64,000 nucleotides of DNA from Gammaproteobacteria bacterium (GTDB taxonomy: Bacteria; Pseudomonadota; Gammaproteobacteria; SZUA-229), in contig JALWPK010000037.1 in assembly GCA_026995045.1 (NCBI GenBank), positions 22,649-86,648 on the forward strand, in the 5' to 3' direction. This document shows, piece after piece, positions 56,567 to 64,000 of the stretch; the first letter of the stretch is position 1; each line of letters starts with the position of its first letter. The position numbers and the translations under genes are program-made. The notes beneath the pieces were generated by a model. That model was not told where the DNA came from. It saw only the letters and a list, made by a program, of their open reading frames with translations, and ran no database searches.

Positions 56567-57349
56567 TTATGACTTCCCTGCCAGGCTGAACAGCCGGTAA
56601 AAATTGTTGCGGGATATTTCGGCAATATGCTCGACGCTGGTGTTGCGCAATTCGGCCAGCTGTTCAGCCACATGTTTTACCAGTATCGGTGTATTCTGTT
56701 TGCCGCGATGCGGTTTCGGCGCCAGATAAGGCGAGTCGGTTTCAATCAGCAGGCGCTCATCCGGAATGCTGCGTGCGACTTCACGCAGCGCATCCGCATT
56801 GTTGAAGGTGACGATGCCGGAAAACGAAATCATGAAGCCGAGTTGCATCGCCTGCTCGGCAAAGTCCTGTGTTTCGGTAAAACAATGAATCACGCCGCCG
56901 CATTGCTGCGCATTTTCTTCACGTAAAATATCGAGGGTGTCGTCTGCGGCGTCGCGGGTGTGAATAATTACCGGTTTGTTGTGTTTGACAGCGCAACGCA
57001 GGTGCTCGCGAAAACGTTGCTGCTGCCATTGCGGGTCGCCCTTGTGATAATAATAATCGAGGCCGGTTTCACCGATGGCCACTACCCTGTCGTCTGCGGC
57101 GAGCCGGTCAAGTTTGCCGGCGTCCAGCGCGCTGGATTGATCCGCCATCGGGTGCACGCCAACCGATACCGAAACAAACGGATACGACTCTACCCTGCTG
57201 CGCATCTCGTCATAGCTGTCAAGATCAATGCTGACGCACAGCATGTGCTCGATACCGGCTTGCCGGCATTGCGTCATCAGGTTATCGAATGTGTTGTCAA
57301 ACGCATCGAGTTTGATGCGGTCAAGATGGCAGTGTGAATCCACGAACAT
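56567..57349 (-). CDS. tatD: TatD family metal-dependent deoxyribonuclease
   Basis: A 260-residue TIM-barrel hydrolase. The metal motif FVDSHCHLDRI, GVHP, GETGLDYYY, IIHTRDAADDTL, IHCFTE and ETDSPYLAPKPHRGKQNTP are all present. Gene order with pilZ and holB matches the conserved cluster of pseudomonads, so this is the TatD/YcfH type. The stop is 3 bp before the cyclase gene start. Confidence 0.93.
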   Translation of the reverse strand: MFVDSHCHLDRIKLDAFDNTFDNLMTQCRQAGIEHMLCVSIDLDSYDEMRSRVESYPFVSVSVGVHPMADQSSALDAGKLDRLAADDRVVAIGETGLDYYYHKGDPQWQQQRFREHLRCAVKHNKPVIIHTRDAADDTLDILREENAQQCGGVIHCFTETQDFAEQAMQLGFMISFSGIVTFNNADALREVARSIPDERLLIETDSPYLAPKPHRGKQNTPILVKHVAEQLAELRNTSVEHIAEISRNNFYRLFSLAGKS

Positions 57350-57477
57350 GTACGGCAGTCCGCCCGCAAGGCAAGGTGTTAAAAGAAAATACGTTTATCT
57401 GCTGCAAGCCGCAGCAGCCATGTTTTTTGGCGTCATTTTATCGCATTGATTGCATGCGGGGCACGCAATCAATGCGT

Positions 57478-57828
57478 TTACATGGTGTGTGTAATGCGAT
57501 CCGCTTTCATGGCGCCGGCAAGATGCGTCTCGATTTTGTTGCGCGTCTGCCCCTTGTCCTGTGGCGAGAACTGTACGCCAATGCCTGTGGCGCGGTTGCC
57601 CTGCGCACCCTGCGGGGTTACCCAGATGATTTTGCCAGCAACGGGTAGGCGTTCGGAATCGTCCATCAGGGTGAGCAGCATAAAGACTTCATCACCCAGA
57701 TCATAGGTTTTGTTGGTGGGGATAAACAAACCGCCGTTTTTCACAAACGGCATATAGGACGCATACAGCGAGCCCTTGTCCTTGATGCTGAGCGACAGCA
57801 TTCCGGGTCTGGCGGCATTGGCACTCAT
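57478..57828 (-). CDS. pilZ: PilZ domain protein (type IV pilus PilZ)
   Basis: A 116-residue PilZ fold. It lacks the c-di-GMP RxxxR motif, and its phrases (GMLSLSIKDKGSLYASYMPF, GGLFIPTNKTYDLGDEVFMLLTLMDD) match the founding PilZ protein, which acts in type IV pilus assembly through PilB/FimX rather than by binding c-di-GMP. Its position between holB and tatD is the same as in pseudomonads. No pilus genes are in this window. Confidence 0.92.
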   Translation of the reverse strand: MSANAARPGMLSLSIKDKGSLYASYMPFVKNGGLFIPTNKTYDLGDEVFMLLTLMDDSERLPVAGKIIWVTPQGAQGNRATGIGVQFSPQDKGQTRNKIETHLAGAMKADRITHTM

Positions 57829-57883
57829 GGGGAACCCTTTTGTTTTTCAGTTGTTATTGTTCAGTATTTCCGAGTCCACGGAC

Positions 57884-58882
57884 TCATACCTCATCCCACG
57901 ATATTAGCAGAGATTCCCACAACAATTGCGGATTCAGCGCGATGGATTCCTGGCGAATGGCTTCACACAGGCCGTCGTAAAAGCGAAACAGGCGGGCGCT
58001 GTCGGCCTGCGCGGCAATCACGCCGATGGATTGGCGCGCTGCGGCATTGACCAGCGTCGCGGGTGTATCAGCAGCTGTTTTCAGCTTGATGATGTCGCTG
58101 ACCCAGTCCAGGCAGCAACTCAGCGCGGGATATTTCGGCAGTTTGGCCAGCTCGGCCGCGTACATCAGGGCTGACTGGCGCCTGGCTCGGGCGAGCATGG
58201 CGTTGGCCACCGCTTCCCTGCCCGCGGCATCGAGTACGGTCTTGCCGGATGGCTCATCGTCCACCGCCAGCAAGGGCGCGCCATGCGCCTGCGCCAGCCG
58301 GTTTTCCGCATCGCTCACGCCCTGCTGCTGCAGCCAGTCCAGCGCCAGGCGCCGCTCCGGTATCGGGAACGCCAGTTTCTGGCAACGGCTGCGGATAGTA
58401 ATCGGAATCAGGTGAGGTCTGGCGCTGTGCAGAATCAGCACCGTGTCTTCGCCGGGCTCCTCCAGTGTTTTCAACAGGCTGTTGGCGGCGGCGTGCGCCA
58501 TTTTGTCAGCCTGTTCGATGACGGCCACACGCCGGCCCTGCATCTGGCTGGTGGTGGAGAGGCGCTCGATCAGCTCGCGCACCGCGTCGATTTTGATGCT
58601 GAGCACCGGGTTGTCGCTTTTCGACGTTTTTGGCGGCGCTGGCTTGAGCAGCATGAAATCCGGGTGGTTACCGGCATCGAGCAGTTTGCAACTGTGGCAG
58701 CTTCCGCAGGCCAGACCTTTGGCATCAGGCTGTTCACATAAAAGTGAGCGCGCCAGCGCATCGGTGAAGACGCGCTTGCCGACGCCATTCGGGCCGGTCA
58801 GCAACAGCGCATGCGGCAGGCGTTGCTGTTGCATGGCCTGCTGCAATTGTCGCCATTGTGATTGTTGCCACGGGTATAGCAT
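57884..58882 (-). CDS. holB: DNA polymerase III subunit delta prime
   Basis: A 332-residue clamp-loader subunit. The P-loop is variant (GPNGVGKRVFTDA) with a zinc-binding cysteine set (ACGSCHSCKLLDAGNHPD), typical of delta-prime, which does not hydrolyse ATP. The conserved SxT-like region NSLLKTLEEPGEDTVLIL is present. Upstream of the PilZ gene in the usual order. Confidence 0.94.
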   Translation of the reverse strand: MLYPWQQSQWRQLQQAMQQQRLPHALLLTGPNGVGKRVFTDALARSLLCEQPDAKGLACGSCHSCKLLDAGNHPDFMLLKPAPPKTSKSDNPVLSIKIDAVRELIERLSTTSQMQGRRVAVIEQADKMAHAAANSLLKTLEEPGEDTVLILHSARPHLIPITIRSRCQKLAFPIPERRLALDWLQQQGVSDAENRLAQAHGAPLLAVDDEPSGKTVLDAAGREAVANAMLARARRQSALMYAAELAKLPKYPALSCCLDWVSDIIKLKTAADTPATLVNAAARQSIGVIAAQADSARLFRFYDGLCEAIRQESIALNPQLLWESLLISWDEV

Positions 58883-58905
58883 ATTCAGTATGTTACATTC
58901 ACAAT

Positions 58906-59526
58906 TTAAAGTATTTCATAATCCAGAAGCACGCGCTTGATCTGGGTCTGCACCTGTTCCAGCGGCAGGCTGGCGTCGACCAGCGCGATGCGGTGTGGGT
59001 AGCGTTGCGCAAGCTGGCGGTAGCAGTCTCGCACGCGCTGGAAAAAATCGTCTTTTTCTTTCTCGATGCGATCCGGCGCGCTGCGGCGACCGGCGCGCGA
59101 ACGTCCGACATCGATCGGCGCGTCCAGCACAATCGTCAGATTGGGCCGCAAGTCGCCCTGCACCCAGGTTTCCAGTTGTGCGATTTTTTCCTCGCCGAGC
59201 TGACGGCCGCAGCCCTGATAGGCGTAGGTGGCTTCGGTGAAGCGGTCGCACAGCACCATTTTACCCGCCTTGAGTGCCGGTAGTATCACTTTGTCCAGAT
59301 GCTCGGCGCGGGCGGCGAACATCATCAGCAACTCGGCATCGGCGCTCATCGCCTCGCCCTGATGATGCAGCAGAATGTTGCGCAGCGCCTCGCCCAGCTC
59401 GGTGCCGCCGGGTTCACGCGTCACCACGCAGCTGTGGCCAGCCTCCTGTAGCAGGTTTTCGATAAACTGCAGGTTGCTGGTTTTGCCGACGCCTTCGATG
59501 CCTTCCAGGGTGATGAATTTACTCAT
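58906..59526 (-). CDS. tmk: thymidylate kinase
   Basis: A 206-residue enzyme that phosphorylates dTMP to dTDP. The P-loop GIEGVGKTSNL, the DR-type motif CDRFTEATYAYQG, and the lid RSRAGRRSAPDRIEKE (E. coli-like type II arrangement) are present. Precedes holB by 23 bp. Confidence 0.97.
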   Translation of the reverse strand: MSKFITLEGIEGVGKTSNLQFIENLLQEAGHSCVVTREPGGTELGEALRNILLHHQGEAMSADAELLMMFAARAEHLDKVILPALKAGKMVLCDRFTEATYAYQGCGRQLGEEKIAQLETWVQGDLRPNLTIVLDAPIDVGRSRAGRRSAPDRIEKEKDDFFQRVRDCYRQLAQRYPHRIALVDASLPLEQVQTQIKRVLLDYEIL

Positions 59527-59543
59527 GTCTTGACGATTTAACC

Positions 59544-60581
59544 TTATTTGCCGCGCTGGTGAATATCCACCATTTTTTCATGTTGCGCCAGCGTGGTGGA
59601 AAAAATATGCCGCCCCGATTTATCAGAGCTGGCGACAAAATACAGATAATCGGTTTCGGCCGGCTGCGTGGCGGCGGCGATGGCTTCCCTTCCCGGCATC
59701 GCGATCGGCGTTGGCGGCAGGCCGCTGCGGGTATAGGTGTTGTACGGCGTGTCCTTGCGTAGGTCACGGAAACGGATATCACCCCGGTAGCTGTCGCCCA
59801 TGCCGTAAATCACCGTCGGGTCGGTCTGCAGGCGCATGCGCTTGCGCAGCCGGTTGATGAATACCCCGGCAATCAGCGGCCGCTCTTCTGCAACCGCGGT
59901 TTCCTTTTCGACGATGGAAGCCAGTATCAGCGCCTCATACGGCGTTTTCAGCGGCAGGTCGGGCTGCCGGTTTTGCCAGTGTTGTTGCAGGCTTTGTTGC
60001 AGCGCCTGATGCGCGCGCAGCAGCAGCTCGCGGTCGGCTGTGTTGCGGTTGATGTAATAGGTGTCTGGCAGAAACTGGCCTTCCGGGTGCAGGGGCTGCT
60101 CATCGCTGCTGAGTCCCAGCTGCTTCATGATAGCCTGTCCGGACAGTCCCTCCAGCGTGTGTCTGATTTGTGGATGCGCGTTGATAGCCTGCATCATCTG
60201 TTTGAAATTCCAGCCTTCCACCAGGGTGATGCTGTACTGTTTGACCTCGCCGCGCAGCATTTTGTCGAGCAGGCTGGCCAGGGTGTCGCCGGGTTGGAGT
60301 TCATATTCGCCCGCCTTGAGCCGGGTGTCGATGTCCTGCGAGCGTGTCCACAGTCGAAACAGACGCGGATGATCCAGCAGTCCTTTTTGCTGCAACTGCT
60401 TGCTTAGCGCATGGATGCTGCTGCCGCTGTCAAACGCCACCACCACGGGTTGTTCGATTGGCAGTGGTTGCGCCAGCCAGTTGCGCAGGCCCGCATAGGT
60501 CGCCACCAGCGCCAGCGCAGCGCACAGCATCGCGGTGATGATATAGCGGCTGAAGCGGTAGGGTTCAGAGGCTTGTGGCAT
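59544..60581 (-). CDS. mltG: endolytic transglycosylase MltG
   Basis: A 345-residue inner-membrane lytic transglycosylase that ends glycan chain growth. One N-terminal helix (about 14-32) and a YceG domain with LASIVEKETAVAEERPLIAGVF (catalytic Glu), RMRLQTDPTVIYG and the terminal SGLPPTPIAMPG phrases. 17 bp upstream of tmk; its start overlaps the end of pabC by 17 bp. Confidence 0.95.
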   Translation of the reverse strand: MPQASEPYRFSRYIITAMLCAALALVATYAGLRNWLAQPLPIEQPVVVAFDSGSSIHALSKQLQQKGLLDHPRLFRLWTRSQDIDTRLKAGEYELQPGDTLASLLDKMLRGEVKQYSITLVEGWNFKQMMQAINAHPQIRHTLEGLSGQAIMKQLGLSSDEQPLHPEGQFLPDTYYINRNTADRELLLRAHQALQQSLQQHWQNRQPDLPLKTPYEALILASIVEKETAVAEERPLIAGVFINRLRKRMRLQTDPTVIYGMGDSYRGDIRFRDLRKDTPYNTYTRSGLPPTPIAMPGREAIAAATQPAETDYLYFVASSDKSGRHIFSTTLAQHEKMVDIHQRGK

Positions 60582-61419
60582 GGTCCTTCTCGTGTCGGGC
60601 TAATTGCGCGGCCAGTTGCTGGCAGTGTGCAATGCTGGCCAGTGTTATATCGTCAAGCTGGCGCACCGGCCATAGCCCGATCAGGCTGTTGCTGAAAAAA
60701 ATTTCGTCCGCTGTGAGCACATCCTGTGGCGTAACATCGCTTATTCGGCATGACCAGCCTGCCTCGGCCGCCAGCGCAAGAACTTGTTGCCGGATGACGC
60801 CGTCCACCCCGGCATCGCGCAGCGCGGGTGTATGCAACACGCCCTGCTTGATGAAAAACAGGTTGCTCATGCAACCTTCAACCACCCGGCCCTGCTGGTC
60901 AAGCATGATGCCTTCCTGACAACCTTTGTCCAGCGTGTTGCGCGCCAGCACATTGTCCAGCCGGTTGAGATGCTTGATGCCGGCCAGCGCGGGGTTGGCG
61001 GACAGACGATGCTGGCAAAAGCCGGCGCGTATGCCCTGCTGGTAAAACTGTTCGTCATATTGCGGCATGGCGCTGAGCTGGACGATGCGCGTTGGCTGGC
61101 TGGTTTTGCTGACGGCGTAACCGCGCTCGCCACTGCCCCGGGTGAGGATGATTTTAATCACTCCCGTATCCGGACTTGATTGCAGCAGGTTGCGAATATC
61201 CTGCTCGAAAACAGATTGCGGCGGACAGGCAATCCGCAGTGTTTGCGCCGAGGTTTGCAAACGCCGGTAATGTTCCTGCCAGTAACACAGCTTGCCATCC
61301 ATCAGTTTGATGGTTTCAAACAAACCGTCACCGTAGTGCAGACCACGGTCATCCACGGACAGATATTCAGCGTCGATGCCGTTGATCAGTGTGCGCTTTG
61401 GTGTGTTATCGACTTGCAT
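60565..61419 (-). CDS. pabC: aminodeoxychorismate lyase
   Basis: A 284-residue fold-type IV PLP enzyme that splits aminodeoxychorismate to p-aminobenzoate and pyruvate. Visible: DRGLHYGDGLFETIK, the PLP-lysine segment GIKHLNRLDNVLAR, and EGCMSNLFFIK. One bp from pabB, so the two p-aminobenzoate genes are coupled. Confidence 0.93.
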   Translation of the reverse strand: MQVDNTPKRTLINGIDAEYLSVDDRGLHYGDGLFETIKLMDGKLCYWQEHYRRLQTSAQTLRIACPPQSVFEQDIRNLLQSSPDTGVIKIILTRGSGERGYAVSKTSQPTRIVQLSAMPQYDEQFYQQGIRAGFCQHRLSANPALAGIKHLNRLDNVLARNTLDKGCQEGIMLDQQGRVVEGCMSNLFFIKQGVLHTPALRDAGVDGVIRQQVLALAAEAGWSCRISDVTPQDVLTADEIFFSNSLIGLWPVRQLDDITLASIAHCQQLAAQLARHEKDHATSL

Positions 61420-61420
61420 C

Positions 61421-62797
61421 TCAGTGTTCGAATGCCTTCAGCAGGCCGGCTGCCTTGGCGCGGGTTTCCGCCAGTTCGGCCTGTGCTTCAGAGTCTGCCA
61501 CGATACCACCGCCAGCGCGAAACTGAATCCGCTGGCCGCTGCGCACCAGCGTGCGAATCAGGATGTTGCTGTCCATGCCGCCGTCGCGGTTGATGTAGCC
61601 CAGCGTACCGGTGTAAGCGCCGCGCGGCTGTTGTTCCTGCTCGGCCAGAATTTCCATGCAGCGCACCTTGGGGCAGCCGGTGATGGTGCCGCCGGGAAAC
61701 ACCGCGCGCAGCACATCGCCCGGCAACACGCCGGGTTTAAGCTTGCCGCGAATATTGGACACGATGTGATGCACATGGCGCCAGCTTTCCAGTGTCAGCA
61801 GTTCGTTGACATGAATGCTGCCGGGCCGACAGATACGGCCCAAGTCGTTACGCTCCAGGTCAATCAGCATGATGTGCTCGGCCTGTTCCTTGGGATGTTG
61901 CATCAGTTCCTGCGACAGGCGTGCATCATCCATTTCACCTGTCGCGCGCGGTCGGGTGCCGGCGATAGGCCGGGTTTCGACCATACCATTGCGCACGCTG
62001 ACCAGCCGCTCGGGTGAGGAGCTGATGATGCTGAAATCATCAAACCTTGCCAGCGCGGCGAACGAGCCCGGGTTGGCGCGCGCCAGCGCGTTGAATAGTT
62101 CGGCGTCGTGCGGATTATTCGCAAGCGTCAGCCGCCATTGCCGAGACAGGTTGGCCTGAAAGATATCGCCATCGACGATGTACTGCTTGATGCGCGCCAC
62201 CTGCTGTAAATACGGCGCTTCATCGTCTTCGTTGCAGCGTGCGATGGAGATTGCAGACAATGGCGATGAGGTGAGCTGCGCAATGTCTTCGCTGATGCTG
62301 TCGATACAGGCGGCGTAATCATTTTCAGCCACGACCATGGCGGTTTGCTGCTGGTGATCCACAATCACGGCCGCCAGCATGCGGGTGGCGCAGGCGATGA
62401 TGTCGCCGTCGGCTAGTGGCGGCAGTTGCAAGCATGGCTCGATTTGCTGCGCCAGTTCATAGCCCAGATAGACAAACCAGCCGCCGGTGAAGGGTAAGTC
62501 CGTGACGGGTGATTCAATACGGTTATCAGCAAACCAGCGGTTAAAACTGCGTAGAAAATCGCCCTGCTGGTGATACTCTTTCATACCATCCAGCTGAAAA
62601 TCATGCCTCAGCAACAGGCTTTGTTGTGGACAGGCGAACAGAATGTCATAGCGCGCCTGCGCCTTGCCGGTATCGCCGGCAAGCAGGCCGGCGGTGCTGA
62701 TTAAAGCGAAGGGATATTTGTCAGGAAAACGGCGATGCAGCGCAATCAGATCGGGAATGGCTGACAGCCTGAGGCTTTGAAACACGCTGGCTGTCAT
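61421..62797 (-). CDS. pabB: aminodeoxychorismate synthase component I
   Basis: A 458-residue chorismate-using enzyme that makes 4-amino-4-deoxychorismate with a PabA glutaminase (not in this window). The C-terminal domain has GDIFQANLSRQW, PERLVSVRNGMVETRPIAGTRPR, LMQHPKEQAEHIMLIDLERNDLGR, GTITGCPKVRCMEI and GGGIVADSEAQAE. It lies between fabF and pabC, where these genes are usually adjacent, so p-aminobenzoate synthesis is grouped here. Confidence 0.94.
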   Translation of the reverse strand: MTASVFQSLRLSAIPDLIALHRRFPDKYPFALISTAGLLAGDTGKAQARYDILFACPQQSLLLRHDFQLDGMKEYHQQGDFLRSFNRWFADNRIESPVTDLPFTGGWFVYLGYELAQQIEPCLQLPPLADGDIIACATRMLAAVIVDHQQQTAMVVAENDYAACIDSISEDIAQLTSSPLSAISIARCNEDDEAPYLQQVARIKQYIVDGDIFQANLSRQWRLTLANNPHDAELFNALARANPGSFAALARFDDFSIISSSPERLVSVRNGMVETRPIAGTRPRATGEMDDARLSQELMQHPKEQAEHIMLIDLERNDLGRICRPGSIHVNELLTLESWRHVHHIVSNIRGKLKPGVLPGDVLRAVFPGGTITGCPKVRCMEILAEQEQQPRGAYTGTLGYINRDGGMDSNILIRTLVRSGQRIQFRAGGGIVADSEAQAELAETRAKAAGLLKAFEH

Positions 62798-62822
62798 GCA
62801 GAAAGCTGCACTGCCTGTTCAA

Positions 62823-64000
62823 TCAGGCAAGCTTTTTGAACACAAGCGTGCCATTGGTGCCGCCAAAGCCAAACGAGTTGGAGACGGCAATGTCGATTTT
62901 CATCTCGCGCGCGGTGTTGGGCACATAGTCGAGGTCGCAGCCTTCACCGGGGTTATCCAGATTGACCGTCGGCGGTGCAACCTGATCCTGCATCGCCATG
63001 ATGGAGAACACCGCTTCGATGCCGCCGGCGGCGCCGAGCAGATGGCCGGTCATGGATTTGGTGGAGCTGATGGCGACCTTGTGCGCATGCTCGCCCAGGG
63101 CTTTCTTGATGGCGTTGGTTTCTGCGACGTCGCCAGCCGGGGTGGAGGTGCCGTGGGCGTTCACATAATCCACCTCGTCGGCATTGACGCCGGCGTCGTT
63201 CAGCGCCAGTTGCATGCAGCGCGCCGCGCCGCTGCCGTCCGCCACCGGCATGGTCATGTGATAGGCGTCGCTGTTGTAGCCAAAGCCGGCGATTTCGCAA
63301 TAGATTTTGGCGCCGCGCGCTTTGGCGTGTTCGTATTCTTCCAGCACCACCACGCCGGCGCCGTCGCCCAGCACAAAACCGTCGCGATCAGCATCCCAGG
63401 GACGGCTGGCGGCGGCGGGGTCGTCATTGCGGGTCGACAGCGCGCGCGCCGCGGCAAAGCCGGCCACGCCCAGCGGTGACGAGGCTTTTTCCGCGCCCCC
63501 CGCCAGCATCACATCCGCATCACCATATTTGATGATGCGCGCGGCTTCGCCGATGCTGTGGGTGCCGGTGGAACAGGCGGTGACCAGCGCAATATTGGGG
63601 CCTTTGAGGCCATGCTTGATCGACAGGTTGCCGGAAATCATGTTGATGATGGAGCCAGGCACAAAGAACGGCGAAATCTTGCGCGGGCCGGATTTGGCCA
63701 GCCTTTCATGGCTGGCTTCAATCATCGGCAGACCGCCGATGCCGGAGCCAATCGCGGTGCCGACGCGTTCAGCGTTGGCCTCGGTAATCTCCAGGCCGCA
63801 ATCCTGCAGGGCTTCTTCGGCGGCGACCAGCCCGTAATGGATGAAGATATCCATTTTTTTCTGGTCTTTGGGAGAAATAACCGGGGAGGCGTCAAAGTTT
63901 TTGACGGTGGCGGCTATTTTTGCCGAAAAGGCTTCGGTGTCGAATTCATCAATCGCCGCCACGCCGGTGACGCCCGCCTTGATGTTGTCCCAGGAAGATT
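62823..64000 (-). CDS. fabF: beta-ketoacyl-ACP synthase II, 5' end outside the window
   Basis: Condensing enzyme of fatty-acid elongation. The window holds at least 392 residues; the frame continues to the right edge ([19 protein letters not shown]), so only the first residues are missing. The catalytic triad is visible: Cys in [14 protein letters not shown], His in [13 protein letters not shown] and His in [14 protein letters not shown]. The C-terminal [18 protein letters not shown] is complete. fabF heads the pabB, pabC, mltG, tmk, holB group. Confidence 0.97.
   Translation of the reverse strand, partial: SSWDNIKAGVTGVAAIDEFDTEAFSAKIAATVKNFDASPVISPKDQKKMDIFIHYGLVAAEEALQDCGLEITEANAERVGTAIGSGIGGLPMIEASHERLAKSGPRKISPFFVPGSIINMISGNLSIKHGLKGPNIALVTACSTGTHSIGEAARIIKYGDADVMLAGGAEKASSPLGVAGFAAARALSTRNDDPAAASRPWDADRDGFVLGDGAGVVVLEEYEHAKARGAKIYCEIAGFGYNSDAYHMTMPVADGSGAARCMQLALNDAGVNADEVDYVNAHGTSTPAGDVAETNAIKKALGEHAHKVAISSTKSMTGHLLGAAGGIEAVFSIMAMQDQVAPPTVNLDNPGEGCDLDYVPNTAREMKIDIAVSNSFGFGGTNGTLVFKKLA

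Overview
The window is a 64 kb piece of a bacterial chromosome, most likely from a gammaproteobacterium. The supporting signs are gene orders typical of that class: clpS-clpA converging on infA; queA-tgt-yajC-secD-secF; fabF, pabC, mltG, tmk, holB, pilZ, tatD; and a cytochrome c oxidase cluster with ctaG, surf1, ctaA, ctaB and sco. A TIGR02647-type small protein and VPLPA-type C-terminal sorting signals also fit. The species cannot be read from the sequence. No rRNA, tRNA, CRISPR array, prophage or transposase was seen.

Layout. 0-2.4 kb: two exported lipoproteins. 2.7-10 kb: clpS, clpA, infA, an M23 peptidase, an aminotransferase, a DUF2797 protein and cysE, interspersed with three inverted-repeat intergenic elements. 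10.2-12.2 kb: an acyltransferase and a patatin-like phospholipase, divergent. 12.4-16.8 kb: a signalling module (membrane histidine kinase, single-domain response regulator, GAF/GGDEF/EAL protein). 16.8-20.3 kb: small housekeeping genes (TIGR02647, dsbB, sdaA, DUF938 methyltransferase) and a ppnP gene broken by one in-frame TAG that ordinary ORF calling would miss. 20.6-33.3 kb: a two-partner secretion locus with an unusual middle gene: TpsB transporter, a protein with two FecR domains, and a giant TpsA exoprotein of about 3180 residues with four 194-residue repeats. 33.4-36.1 kb: a rhodanese, an HMA-domain protein and two tandem paralogous VPLPA/VPVPA-CTERM exported proteins. 36.3-41.8 kb: queuosine genes and the Sec accessory genes. 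41.8-50.4 kb: a caa3-type cytochrome c oxidase operon (subunit II carries a C-terminal haem c domain) with its assembly genes, on the minus strand. 50.8-54.6 kb: oxyR, divergent from an operon of diheme peroxidase, Tat-exported metallophosphoesterase and monohaem cytochrome c, with an OxyR-type operator candidate in between. 54.9-56.6 kb: a TlpA-like thioredoxin and a membrane diguanylate cyclase. 56.6-64 kb: tatD, pilZ, holB, tmk, mltG, pabC, pabB and fabF (cut by the window end).

The items that look least described are the TpsB / double-FecR / TpsA locus and its repeats, the twin CTERM proteins beside it, the OxyR-linked peroxidase-phosphoesterase-cytochrome operon, a cysE gene whose conserved N-terminus lies upstream of every canonical start codon, and the mirror-image element between clpA and infA. 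Coordinates come from the sequence; functions rest on motif and family recognition by eye, with no database search.
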